46,752 nucleotides of DNA from JBLRWS01 sp047921075 (lineage in GTDB: Bacteria; Bacteroidota; Rhodothermia; Balneolales; Balneolaceae), in assembly GCA_047921075.1 (NCBI GenBank), contig JBLRWS010000013.1, forward strand, positions 1 through 46,752, given 5' to 3'. The notes beneath the pieces were generated by a model. The model did not search any database. It saw only the letters and a list, made by a program, of their open reading frames with translations, and was not told where the DNA came from. This document shows positions 25,501 to 34,198 of this stretch, piece by piece; positions within the stretch are counted from its first letter, which is position 1, and each line of letters starts with the position of its first letter. Both the position numbers and the translations under genes were made by a program.

Positions 25501-26415
25501 CAGTGGGTACAGGAAGGCCGCTGCTTTTTGCCCAATTGCCAGTACAGTGTAGAAAACGATGTTCTCTTTAACGGGTTGGTATCTGTACAGAACGGCCTGT
25601 TCCGATCGGAGTTTATCGTACCGCGGGATATTAGCTTTTCTGAAGAGCGTGGACGAATTCTGGTGTACGCCTCTTCGCAACAAACCGACGCATCCGCTTC
25701 TGTTACCAATTTTTTCTTAAACGGTGTCAATGAGAACGCCCCTACCGACCGGCAAGGACCGGAACTGGATGTATACCTGAACGACCGCACCTTTGTAAAT
25801 GGGAATCTGGTAGGCAGTAACTCCATCCTGTTTGTGGATCTTGAAGATGAGTCGGGCATCAATACAACCGGCATCGGTGTTGGGCACGAAATTATCGCCA
25901 CCATCGACACCAATCCGCGGCAAACAGTAGTATTAAACGATTTCTATCGCAGCGATTTGGACGATTTTCGAAAAGGACGTATCGAGTACCCACTCGAGGA
26001 GCTGCCAACCGGCAGTTATACGCTAACGGTTCGTGCCTGGGATGTACAGAATAACCCATCCGAACAAGAGATCCAGTTCGAAGTTGCCGATAGCGACCAG
26101 CTGGAAATTCGGAATGTGTACAACTATCCCAATCCCATGAACAACAGAACCCGGTTCATTTTTGAACACAATCAGCCGGGAAATCTACTCGATATAGACA
26201 TCCGCATATTCACACTTAGCGGGATGCCTGTAACACGCTTAAGGGAAACGCAAATAACCTCGAACGCTTATGCTGATATTGAATGGAATGGCCTTGACAG
26301 GGACCATGATCGCCTGGCTAATGGTACTTATATATATGTGCTACGAGTTAGAGCAGATACCCCGCAAGGAATGCAAACCCAGGAAAAAATCGAAAAACTT
26401 GTCATTATCCGGTAA
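22531..26415 (+). CDS. porU: Type IX secretion system sortase PorU (C25 family)
   Basis: A 1294-residue protein with signal peptide ending near VVSAQS. The central C25 (gingipain-like) cysteine peptidase domain spans about residues 540-920. The catalytic dyad is visible as His787 (NYSGHGNET) and Cys821 (TATCQFGRY). Other family segments are GVGRFPVNT and TRVVFTSASPG. The C-terminus (NYPNPMNNRTRFIFEHNQPG, then GTYIYVLRV) is an Ig-like T9SS sorting domain, as in other PorU proteins. PorU removes the C-terminal signal of T9SS cargo at the cell surface and attaches the cargo to A-LPS. It is followed after 57 bp by porV, its known partner. Confidence 0.93.
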   Translation: MCRKVQSIIFAVFALWVFAPVVSAQSLIKVAENEQYTDYHFVNDSLRPVHAYEFTVQAGDAGALSVFSQTVREVEWHTSTPELATALALFGDDIPLFERVEGGISRGRQIDNLRFHPTRYSESDSRTLLIVKEARFRVRHAPNDAPHRTTAAALTNETSPFQTGQWYKIPISERGIYQIDRAYLESIGLSPAAINPSQVQIWTTPGGELPRLNAAERPQLQQIPILFEGNTSNSFDQGDRLFFYADSPHAEFREQNGSFSHQLHRYSNENHVFLTVANEPGLRAAPQPFLDAPNRISQVRDVFWYEEDLFKSEPKIRSGLNWYAVQLSNNPGNQSRDVVTATIPGLIPNQTVNVDLRLVGRSTQTMQMSFFLNGQSIATSTVGSIRSYSSEEGISGRALTVGTSTQIGSTEELTLRAQLNAPEPNSEGFVDWVRFTFDRSLTAHNNELLFFAPEGLSGRAVYEMDGFGSTPMVFEVSDAQTPRPLQAQQIQGRYQFSFDHSQPEHRFYAQSDIRVPAEATPVDNQNLRGISSFPQYIIVTAPLFYDQALEWAAYREQKDGFTTVVALQEEIFNEFNGGTPDVTAIRDYVKFLYDRAFAAGQTPPEHLLLFGDATFDFRNITGGSITNHVFTFQSEESLHRINSYGSDDFFVLLDDSEGEWQPFTSQERIDMGVGRFPVNTRQEAAILMDKIRRYENSDTQGDWRTRFTFAADDDFPEVELNRDLHLLNADGTAIEIDYESSATIANKIYMLSYPVETTAAGRRVPGATDDLIAAFNNGSLVVNYSGHGNETILADEFLFSADMIPRLTNRDRPAIFVTATCQFGRYDDADAKSGAEQTLLWEDGGIVAALTTTRVVFTSASPGSNNFGLNIQLTRQMVQPTSDGKPQRLGDIYRNTKNTSQGAGFNARKFILLGDPAMRIGLPDQQAEITSINDVDLAANPDTVLQIRALDRMVIDGAIRNQTGGIDTQFNGEATVRVLDSERVVNLPSKQWVQEGRCFLPNCQYSVENDVLFNGLVSVQNGLFRSEFIVPRDISFSEERGRILVYASSQQTDASASVTNFFLNGVNENAPTDRQGPELDVYLNDRTFVNGNLVGSNSILFVDLEDESGINTTGIGVGHEIIATIDTNPRQTVVLNDFYRSDLDDFRKGRIEYPLEELPTGSYTLTVRAWDVQNNPSEQEIQFEVADSDQLEIRNVYNYPNPMNNRTRFIFEHNQPGNLLDIDIRIFTLSGMPVTRLRETQITSNAYADIEWNGLDRDHDRLANGTYIYVLRVRADTPQGMQTQEKIEKLVIIR

Positions 26416-26472
26416 CAAAAGCATCAAATAACCAAACTATCCGTTATATTTCGGAAATAAATCTGTTGAACT

Positions 26473-27609
26473 ATGCGTAAATTTGTATTTCTGCTCACAG
26501 CCTTTGCTCTAACATTTGGCCTGGCCCAAATATCCACTGCACAAGTCGGTATTACAGCCGTTCCTTTTCTGCAAATTGAACCCGACTCACGGGGTGCCGG
26601 AATGGGGAATACAGGCGTGGCCATAGCTGACAATGCCTCTGCCATTTTCTGGAATCCGGCAGGCCTTGCCTTTCAGGATCAAACTCAGATCAGCATTACA
26701 CATGCCAACTGGCTGCCCGCTTTCAATGCCGACCTGTTTTACGACTACCTGGTAGGTGTGCGCCATTTTGAAGGTATTGGCACGCTGGGAGCACATATCA
26801 CTTTTTTGAACCTCGGCGAACAGGTTCGAACCAGTTCATCAAATATTGAGCTGGGCCGATTCAACAGTTTCGAAATCGCCGGCGGTGTATCCTACGGCTT
26901 TAATCTGAATGACAATTGGGCATTGGGTACCGGATTGCGTTTCATTTACAGCTCCCTTGCCGATGGCAACGTGGGCCAGGGCGAACAGCAGATCAATCCG
27001 GGCTCGAGTGTAGGTGTCGACCTCGCTGCGATGTACAAATCCAATCCGTTTTTACTGGGCAACAGAAATGCCCGATTCAACGCCGGAATGAACCTTTCAA
27101 ACCTCGGGCCAAGCGTACAGTACATCGACAACGAACAGAAAGATCCGCTGCCAACCGTTTTGAGGGCGGGTTGGGCACTGACAATGGATCTCGATTCGCG
27201 GGGTGTAAACACGCTTACCCTTGCAAATGATATTTCGAAGCTGATGGCCCGCAATGAAGTACGTGAGACAGATACCGGTGTTGAGGTAACCGGAATGAAC
27301 TCCCTCGAAGCACTTTTCCGCGCCTGGGGCTCATTCGAACGAACCATCGGAGATGAAGTCGTAACCGTTAGTCTGTTCGATCAATTGATGATCGGAACCG
27401 GCCTCGAGTACTGGTACAATCAACAGTTTGCCCTTCGCGGAGGCTTTTATCATGAGGCCGAAAACAATGGGAACCGCCGCTTTGTTACCTTGGGTGCAGG
27501 ACTCCGTTACAACCTCATTGGCGTTGATTTTAGCTACATCTACACGCTGGAAGAAGATCATCCCCTTGCCAATACTATCCGCCTGAGCCTGCTTCTCACA
27601 TTTAACTAA
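26473..27609 (+). CDS. porV: T9SS outer-membrane protein PorV (LptO)
   Basis: A 378-residue outer-membrane beta-barrel of the PorV/FadL-related family. The signal peptide ends near ISTAQVG. The family opening PFLQIEPDSRGAGMGNTGVA and ASAIFWNPAGLAFQ are diagnostic, and alternating hydrophobic strands run to the C-terminus (IRLSLLLTFN, ending in an aromatic-x type end). PorV shuttles cargo from the translocon to the PorU sortase. It is adjacent to porU and followed after 26 bp by a cargo-like protein with a sorting domain. A -7-like TATATTTC lies at 26445-26452. Confidence 0.94.
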   Translation: MRKFVFLLTAFALTFGLAQISTAQVGITAVPFLQIEPDSRGAGMGNTGVAIADNASAIFWNPAGLAFQDQTQISITHANWLPAFNADLFYDYLVGVRHFEGIGTLGAHITFLNLGEQVRTSSSNIELGRFNSFEIAGGVSYGFNLNDNWALGTGLRFIYSSLADGNVGQGEQQINPGSSVGVDLAAMYKSNPFLLGNRNARFNAGMNLSNLGPSVQYIDNEQKDPLPTVLRAGWALTMDLDSRGVNTLTLANDISKLMARNEVRETDTGVEVTGMNSLEALFRAWGSFERTIGDEVVTVSLFDQLMIGTGLEYWYNQQFALRGGFYHEAENNGNRRFVTLGAGLRYNLIGVDFSYIYTLEEDHPLANTIRLSLLLTFN

Positions 27610-27635
27610 TTTCAGCAGATGCTGCCGGTTAATGT

Positions 27636-30600
27636 ATGACTATTTCAATAAGCTGGAGCAGCGCAAAGTGGTTCCATTTTGCGCTGCTCCTTTTTTTTTG
27701 GATAACCATCCCCCGCTCTCTTTTTGCACAGGGCGTATACGCGCCTGCACTTTTTCCGGCTACTCAGGCGGGTTCGCAAACCATCTTTCCTGATCCGGTA
27801 CAGGGCACTCTGCACATTGTGGCCGTCATGGTAGAGTTCGAACCGGACACCAATCGGTTCACCACCGGTAACGGCACCTTCGGCCCGGGCTCCATGCCAT
27901 TTCTGGAATCGCCGGATATTACAATCGATCCGCTTCCACACGATAAAGGATATTTTGAGGCACATCTCACCTTCGCTAAAAACTACTTTGAACGGGTTTC
28001 GGGGGGGCTTCTCAATGTTGAGTTTCAGGTACTTGATGACATTTTCCGGCTCCCAAATCCCATGGAAACGTACTCTCCAATCGGCGAAAATCCATCCTCG
28101 GAACCACTCGGTGAGCTGGCTCGCGATGCCTGGCAGGCCGTTCAGGAATCGGGAAATCTGAACCTGAATGTGCAAGCCGGCCCCGATGACACCATCGCCT
28201 TTGTGCTATTCCACGCCGGCGCCGGACGAGACATACAGCTTACCGGCACATCACTTACCATTACCCCGCAGGATATCCCCTCGGTTTACATCAGCACCGA
28301 TGCCTTCCGAAGGTTGTTTAACGACCCCTCCTTTTCCGGCTTTCCGATTGATAACGGCAACCTGCTGGTAACCAATACACTTATTCTGCCCCGTACGCTA
28401 AGCCGTCCGGGTGAAGATATCACCGGTGCCCCGCTTGTTCTGCAGCTCTCTACCAACGGAATGGTTACGGCGCAGCTCGGCTCACACCTTGGCCTTCCCG
28501 ATCTATTTAATACTCAAAACGGCCAGTCGGGCATCGGGCGGTTTGGCTTAATGGACGGTGCCGGAATTTTTGCCTACAACGGATTGATCCCACCCGAACT
28601 ATCCGCCTTTGAACGCATGTGGCTGGGCTGGGATAACCCCTTTTCGATTGAAACCGACCGAACCGATCCGGTGGAACTTCCCGCGGTATCCCTGCGAGAG
28701 CCGAACAGAACCGCCCGTCACTCCATATCTGTGGATGAATATTTTCTGGTCGAAAATCGCCATCGAGACCCGCAGGGCAATGGTGTTACCCTAACCATTC
28801 GCCGCCCCGATGGCTCCATCACACAGCAAACCTTTACCAACGCCGACACGACGTTCATTTTTCAGAGTCAGGGTTTTAATGAGCTGTTTGAACCGGGCGT
28901 AATTATCGACGCCGATAACTACGATTTTGTACTGCCGGGCGGCCCCACTGACGGCGACGATGATGACCGAACCCTCAATGGCGGTGTTCTTATCTGGCAC
29001 ATCGATGAGGGAATCATCCGATCGCGATTGGCCCGAAACGAAGGCATCAACGATGACCCCAACCGGCGGGGTGTAAACCTGCAGGAAGCCGACGGTGCAC
29101 AGGATATTGGCCAGCCAACAACCATCGGCTTTTTCGATAATCCGGTAAACGGCTCCGCATTCGATTTCTGGTGGTCGGGCAACAATGCTTCGGTTGTTAC
29201 ACAAACCGGAACATTCACGTTTTTCGAAAACCGTTTCGGCCCCGATACAACCCCGAACAACCGAAGCAACTCCGGGGCTCCCTCTTTCTTCGAAATGCTC
29301 GACTTTTCCGATAATCTGCCGGTTGCCTCATTTCAGATTCAACGGGCCAACCCTGCCGGCGATACCTTTCGCCTGTTTGATGAACTGACACTGGATGATG
29401 ATCAATTTTTTACCCCGGCCGGCGATTCATATTGGCGCTCGTATCCGCTGTCGAGCCTCCCTTTTAACGATGACCAGATTATACTTCCTTCACAAACCAA
29501 ACTGTACTTCTACAACACACAAAATCGCAGCCTGCTCGAAAGTGCCGGCAACACCGAAGGTATTCAGCAACCGGTTTTCACCAATCCCACAGGAATGGCT
29601 CTGGGACAAAAACCAGACAACCCATCCGGACAAATTGATGCTACTTTTTTTCAGTTTTCGGGATCCAACGCACTCCCTTTCTGGAACTTTTCTGTGCCGG
29701 CTCATAATGGATTTATCAGCTCCCCGGAACCAACGGTACTACATTTTGACGGGAGCACAGCCCGCGCTCTTACCGACACGGAAACCGTAGAGCCCAACTT
29801 TTTCGATGTCGGGCTGCAGCAGTCCGAGTCGGTAGCCGGGTATCAAAGTCGCATTGACCGCGCCGGACAATTTACATTTACGACCCCTTCAGCATCCGCA
29901 AGCCGATCGGTCACCCTGCCCGAGGCTCCTTTTTTCAGGATGTTTACCGGCCTTGCCCAAACTGCCAACGGCTCTTTTCTGAGTTTTCTCCTAACCGAGA
30001 ATCAATTATTGCTGGCTGAGGAAGCCGCTGACGGGGAGATCATCTTTACACCGCTGGCACAGGCTACTGTAGAGTGGCCGGCCATTACAGACCTGAACAG
30101 TGATGGATTTCCTAATTTCTTGTATGTGAACCGCGATGAAAATCAGCTGGAGTCCAAAAACCGAAACGGTGCGCTCGATAACGGCTTCCCGATTCGGCCC
30201 CCATCAGGATTCGAATTCCGGGGAACACCGCTCGTAGCGGATCTGGATGGCAATGGCGAACTGAACCTGGTAGTTGTGGGTCAGAGCGAAACATCACTCA
30301 ATCTGTTTGCATATCGTCCCAACGGGAATCCTGTAGATGGATTTCCATTGCTTGTGGGCGGCATTCAGCAGCGAGACGATGAACCCATCCACCCGATCAT
30401 TCACAATCAAAAATTAATAGCTGTAAGCCACCGGGGAGATTTTAAAGTGTGGGAGTTTCCTGACATGAGCAATGTTCAGTGGGCCGGCCGGTTCAATACA
30501 TCAACCAACAATAACGTGACCGCTCTGGCCGATCAGGACGGTGTTTCCCCACCGGCTTTCGGTGTTCTGAATAGTGACGAAACGTACAACTGGCCAAACC

Positions 30601-30842
30601 CCGCCAGAGATGAAACGTATCTGAGATTTCAGCTTTCTTCTCCCGGAACCGTTCACGTAAAAATATCCACCCTGAGCGGCACACTCGTTTATGAACGGAC
30701 GGTAGAAAGCCGTGGCCTGCAGCCCGAGGAATTTCGTATCGATACGTCGTCTTGGGGAAGTGGTGCGTACTTTGCCGTTGTCTCCGCTCAGGTAAACGGA
30801 CAAACGGAACGAAAACTCGTTAAAATTGCGGTGGCCCGATGA
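27636..30842 (+). CDS. M6-metalloprotease-like T9SS protein with lost zinc motif
   Basis: A 1068-residue secreted protein with signal peptide ending near SLFAQG. The N-terminal 500 residues follow the M6 (immune inhibitor A-like) peptidase plan: VAVMVEFEPDTNRF, YFERVSGGLLNVEFQV, and LGLPDLFNTQNG followed by GIGRFGLMDGAG. But where HExxH is expected the sequence is A279-Q280-L281-G282-S283, so both histidines and the glutamate are gone. FG-GAP-like repeats (DLNSDGFPNF, VADLDGNGELNLVVVG) are at about 825-900. The last 80 residues (NWPNPARDETYLRF and KLVKIAV) are a T9SS sorting domain. It is between porV and a metallopeptidase gene with ATGA overlap. It is probably a non-enzymatic surface protein. 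Confidence 0.88.
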   Translation: MTISISWSSAKWFHFALLLFFWITIPRSLFAQGVYAPALFPATQAGSQTIFPDPVQGTLHIVAVMVEFEPDTNRFTTGNGTFGPGSMPFLESPDITIDPLPHDKGYFEAHLTFAKNYFERVSGGLLNVEFQVLDDIFRLPNPMETYSPIGENPSSEPLGELARDAWQAVQESGNLNLNVQAGPDDTIAFVLFHAGAGRDIQLTGTSLTITPQDIPSVYISTDAFRRLFNDPSFSGFPIDNGNLLVTNTLILPRTLSRPGEDITGAPLVLQLSTNGMVTAQLGSHLGLPDLFNTQNGQSGIGRFGLMDGAGIFAYNGLIPPELSAFERMWLGWDNPFSIETDRTDPVELPAVSLREPNRTARHSISVDEYFLVENRHRDPQGNGVTLTIRRPDGSITQQTFTNADTTFIFQSQGFNELFEPGVIIDADNYDFVLPGGPTDGDDDDRTLNGGVLIWHIDEGIIRSRLARNEGINDDPNRRGVNLQEADGAQDIGQPTTIGFFDNPVNGSAFDFWWSGNNASVVTQTGTFTFFENRFGPDTTPNNRSNSGAPSFFEMLDFSDNLPVASFQIQRANPAGDTFRLFDELTLDDDQFFTPAGDSYWRSYPLSSLPFNDDQIILPSQTKLYFYNTQNRSLLESAGNTEGIQQPVFTNPTGMALGQKPDNPSGQIDATFFQFSGSNALPFWNFSVPAHNGFISSPEPTVLHFDGSTARALTDTETVEPNFFDVGLQQSESVAGYQSRIDRAGQFTFTTPSASASRSVTLPEAPFFRMFTGLAQTANGSFLSFLLTENQLLLAEEAADGEIIFTPLAQATVEWPAITDLNSDGFPNFLYVNRDENQLESKNRNGALDNGFPIRPPSGFEFRGTPLVADLDGNGELNLVVVGQSETSLNLFAYRPNGNPVDGFPLLVGGIQQRDDEPIHPIIHNQKLIAVSHRGDFKVWEFPDMSNVQWAGRFNTSTNNNVTALADQDGVSPPAFGVLNSDETYNWPNPARDETYLRFQLSSPGTVHVKISTLSGTLVYERTVESRGLQPEEFRIDTSSWGSGAYFAVVSAQVNGQTERKLVKIAVAR

Positions 30843-33800
30843 GTTACAGATCGCTTCAATCAGTAATTGCACTTCTTGTTTTTCTGTTCCTTGCCACCTC
30901 GGCAAATGCACAGGTGAGTCCGGCCTTCTACGATTTTCCTCAAAATCACCTGTCGTGGTACACCATCGAAAGTGAGCACTTTTTTGTGCACTATCAGGAG
31001 GGAAACGACCGCAGCGCGCAAATATCCTCCAAAATTGCAGAAGAGATATATAAACCCATTACCTCGCTTTATGGATTGGAGCCGCCTCGAAAAACCAGCA
31101 TTGTACTAAAAGACCGGGAAGATTTCTCCAACGGGGCCGCCTTCTTTTTTGATGATAAAATCGAAATCTGGCTGCCATCCCTTAACACACCTCTTCGCGG
31201 CACGCACGACTGGCTCCGCAACGTAATTACGCACGAATTTACCCACATGGTACAGCTGCAGGCGTCCATGAAACGAAGCCGCAATATTCCGGCTATCTTT
31301 CTGCAGTGGATCAATTACGAAGAGGTGCGCCGGCCCGATGTGCTTTTTGGATTTCCAAATGGTATCGTCACACTGCCACTTGCCACGGTCAGTATTCCCG
31401 CCTGGTTTGCCGAGGGTACAGCTCAATACCAGCGTGCGGATCTGGAATACGATCGCTGGGATACGCATCGCGATATGCTGCTGCGAACACGAATGCTCAG
31501 TGACACCTATCTCAGCTTTGTGGAGATGGGGCATTTTAATTCCAAAAACAGCGTAGAGCGTGAAGGGAATTACAACCAGGGCTTCTCGTTTGTAACCTAC
31601 CTTACCGAACGGTTTGGCGAGCAGATTGTGGCCGATCTTTCAACCGGCTCGGCCAATGGGCCGTCCGATTTCTCCCGCGTCATGAAGCAGGTAACCGGCT
31701 ACTCCGGAGAGGAGCTGTTTGAGGATTGGGTTGCAGACCGCAAACAGCATTACCGGCAACAAGTTTCATCCATTACTGCTACTGAAGAGACCATCGTAGA
31801 ACCGGATGGATTTTTTAACTTTTTTCCTCAATACAGCCAGGCCGGTACCTGGTTTGGCTACCTCTCGAACCGCGGCCGCGATCATGCAGCTACAAAACTG
31901 ATCCTTCAGAACGGCGACCGGCAGATTGAGATTGAAGGCATCCAAAGCGAACAGACACTCGGTGGCGAGCAGCTCTACCAGATGGAGCACGGTTTAACAA
32001 CTAACATGGCCCTCGATTTTATCAGCAATCGATTCTCATTCTCCCCCGACGAGCAATCCGTTGCCTTCAGTATGGCCAAACGAAACCGCCGGGGCGAGAC
32101 GTATCAGGATGTTTATGTGCTTGAATTAGGCACCGATCAGCCGAAACAGCTGACGCAAGATGCACGCATTCAGGATCCAAACTGGCATCCCTCCGGAGAG
32201 TCGATCATTGGCGTACGTTTCCATCGCGGCACACAAAATCTGGTGCTGATTGACCCTGTTTCGGGTAACACGGAGCCGATCACCCAATTTGAAGAGGGCG
32301 AAACCATCTACAACCCGGTATGGCATCCCAATGGAGAGGAGGTCTATTTTACTTCCGCCCTGCACGGCACACGAAACATCTACAAACTGAATGTTGGAAC
32401 GGGAACCGTACAGACCGTTTTTGCCGATAACCTGATCGACTTCAGAAATGTGTGGGTAAATCCCGCCGGTGATTCGCTCTACTTTGCATCCGATATCAGT
32501 GGCATTTTTAATATCTATCGCAGTGCGATTGGTTCGGTAGAGATGGAACAGCTTACCGATCGGATTGGCGGAGCGTTTATGCCTCATCTGCACGGTGGAG
32601 AGCTCTATTATGCTACCTATCATGCCGAGGGCTACAAAATTGCCAAAACAGAGTTGCGCACTCTCCGTACGCGATCGCACGTTCAGCAGATGCCTTTTCC
32701 CGGTGTGGCCTATCAACAAGAGGAGGCATTATCAGATACATTTACTGTATTGAACGCCGCCCCTGATTACGCACTATCTTCATTAAACTTTGCAAAAGAT
32801 ACGTACGACGGGGAGCCTGTTCCCTTTCAAATCGAAACCGAGTTCGGGAGTGATGAACGCAGCTGGAGCCCCTACAATCAGCGCACCACCGGAGTAAATG
32901 TTCTCCCGATCGTGCGGTTTGATAATTACACCAAACTGCGCGGCAGCAATTCAAAGCTGCTATCCGAGGGCCGGTTTGGTTCCTTCGGAGAGAACCTCTG
33001 GCGGGATATGAAACTTGGGGCTTTTTTAAGTTCGCGGGATGTTACGGAACGCGTATCGCTGTTTGGTGGTGCGCTATTTGGATTCGGTTCACTGCCAGCC
33101 GATGGGGTCGGCGATTTCATTTCTCCCAACAGGCTAAACAGTCTCGACCGCGATCTCTTTTTTATATTTGAGCACCGGGGAATACCGTTTATCGAAACAA
33201 GCTGGTCGCCCACCGTCAGTTTCGAAGTTTTTAACCTGAAGCGAAACGTTCGTGACGGCATCACGATAGAGGAATTTCCCTGCACATCGTGCCTGCCTCA
33301 ATCAAAAGGGATAGATATCCGGTACTCCATCTGGGAAGCAAACCTTTTCTTGCGCAGCAAACTAAACCGCTGGAGCCTGCTCGAATTTGGCGGTGCTTTT
33401 TCTCCATTTAGTGTTTCTACAGAAGGCTTTTTCTCGGATGAGCTGCAGCAGCCCATACCCGGAAGTACATCTGAATTTTTCCGCGGCTGGCGGTTTTCGA
33501 CCGCTTACTATGCGGAGCTTATTGAACCGACCCGTCATGCCGACATTGCCCCTCAGGGCTTTAAAGGAAGCCTGACCTATCGATTTGAACCAAGCCGCCT
33601 GCTGGACGAGTTTGAAGTAACCGATGGGGTGCTTTCGCCCGTATTTGAGTCTTTCAATAACCATTCGTTTGAACTACGTTCGCGATATGGTTTCCCGCTA
33701 ACGCAACGCTCTACCGGCATGGTCACTGCCCGCGCATTCAGCTATCTTAACAGCCCCGATGAATTCTTCTTCCTCGACTACACGGGCGGCTTGGTAGGCT

Positions 33801-34198
33801 TGCGTTCGTACCCATTTTTTGCCATTGGCGGCCATCAAACCGCTTTTGCTCGCGCATCTTTCCTTACCCCGATCTTCGAATCCATCAACCGGCAGGCCGG
33901 CCCCTATTCCATCGACAAAATCTTTGCACACCTGTTCGTCGAAACCGGAAACGGCTGGGGCGGCCCGCTGGACATTGGCGACCGTTTTAAAAGCGGCGTT
34001 GGCGCAGAGCTCCGTTTTGCCTTCAACAGCCATTATCTGTTCCCGCTAAAGTTTTTCTTTAATACCACATACGGTTTCGATCAATTTGACGTTACCCTCC
34101 CTGATGCGTTTATTACTGGTACGCAAGACAATACCGTAACTTACGGAAGGGAATTTTTATTCTACCTTGGCTTAACATTCGATTTCGATCTGTTATGA
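30839..34198 (+). CDS. Gluzincin metallopeptidase fused to TolB propeller and outer-membrane barrel
   Basis: An 1119-residue protein with signal peptide ending SANAQV. Three parts can be seen. First, a peptidase domain (about 30-310) with HEFTH (His132, Glu133, His136) and the third ligand Glu192 in WFAEGTAQY, like the Peptidase_MA family; the site is intact. Second, TolB-like WD/PD40 propeller repeats (about 330-600) such as FSPDEQSVAFS, NPVWHPNGEEVYFTSA and WVNPAGDSLYFASD. Third, a C-terminal beta-barrel (about 680-1119) with Omp85/surface-antigen-like strands (GGLVGLRSYPFF, SGVGAELRFAF). Its start overlaps the previous stop as ATGA and its own stop overlaps the next start likewise. A surface or periplasmic protease linked to the outer membrane is inferred. 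Confidence 0.87.
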   Translation: MSYRSLQSVIALLVFLFLATSANAQVSPAFYDFPQNHLSWYTIESEHFFVHYQEGNDRSAQISSKIAEEIYKPITSLYGLEPPRKTSIVLKDREDFSNGAAFFFDDKIEIWLPSLNTPLRGTHDWLRNVITHEFTHMVQLQASMKRSRNIPAIFLQWINYEEVRRPDVLFGFPNGIVTLPLATVSIPAWFAEGTAQYQRADLEYDRWDTHRDMLLRTRMLSDTYLSFVEMGHFNSKNSVEREGNYNQGFSFVTYLTERFGEQIVADLSTGSANGPSDFSRVMKQVTGYSGEELFEDWVADRKQHYRQQVSSITATEETIVEPDGFFNFFPQYSQAGTWFGYLSNRGRDHAATKLILQNGDRQIEIEGIQSEQTLGGEQLYQMEHGLTTNMALDFISNRFSFSPDEQSVAFSMAKRNRRGETYQDVYVLELGTDQPKQLTQDARIQDPNWHPSGESIIGVRFHRGTQNLVLIDPVSGNTEPITQFEEGETIYNPVWHPNGEEVYFTSALHGTRNIYKLNVGTGTVQTVFADNLIDFRNVWVNPAGDSLYFASDISGIFNIYRSAIGSVEMEQLTDRIGGAFMPHLHGGELYYATYHAEGYKIAKTELRTLRTRSHVQQMPFPGVAYQQEEALSDTFTVLNAAPDYALSSLNFAKDTYDGEPVPFQIETEFGSDERSWSPYNQRTTGVNVLPIVRFDNYTKLRGSNSKLLSEGRFGSFGENLWRDMKLGAFLSSRDVTERVSLFGGALFGFGSLPADGVGDFISPNRLNSLDRDLFFIFEHRGIPFIETSWSPTVSFEVFNLKRNVRDGITIEEFPCTSCLPQSKGIDIRYSIWEANLFLRSKLNRWSLLEFGGAFSPFSVSTEGFFSDELQQPIPGSTSEFFRGWRFSTAYYAELIEPTRHADIAPQGFKGSLTYRFEPSRLLDEFEVTDGVLSPVFESFNNHSFELRSRYGFPLTQRSTGMVTARAFSYLNSPDEFFFLDYTGGLVGLRSYPFFAIGGHQTAFARASFLTPIFESINRQAGPYSIDKIFAHLFVETGNGWGGPLDIGDRFKSGVGAELRFAFNSHYLFPLKFFFNTTYGFDQFDVTLPDAFITGTQDNTVTYGREFLFYLGLTFDFDLL

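Noticed and set aside
26445..26452. -7-like element TATATTTC before porV
   Set aside because: The -7 match is good, but no -33 element is found, and porV is probably read through from porU. Mentioned in the porV entry only.
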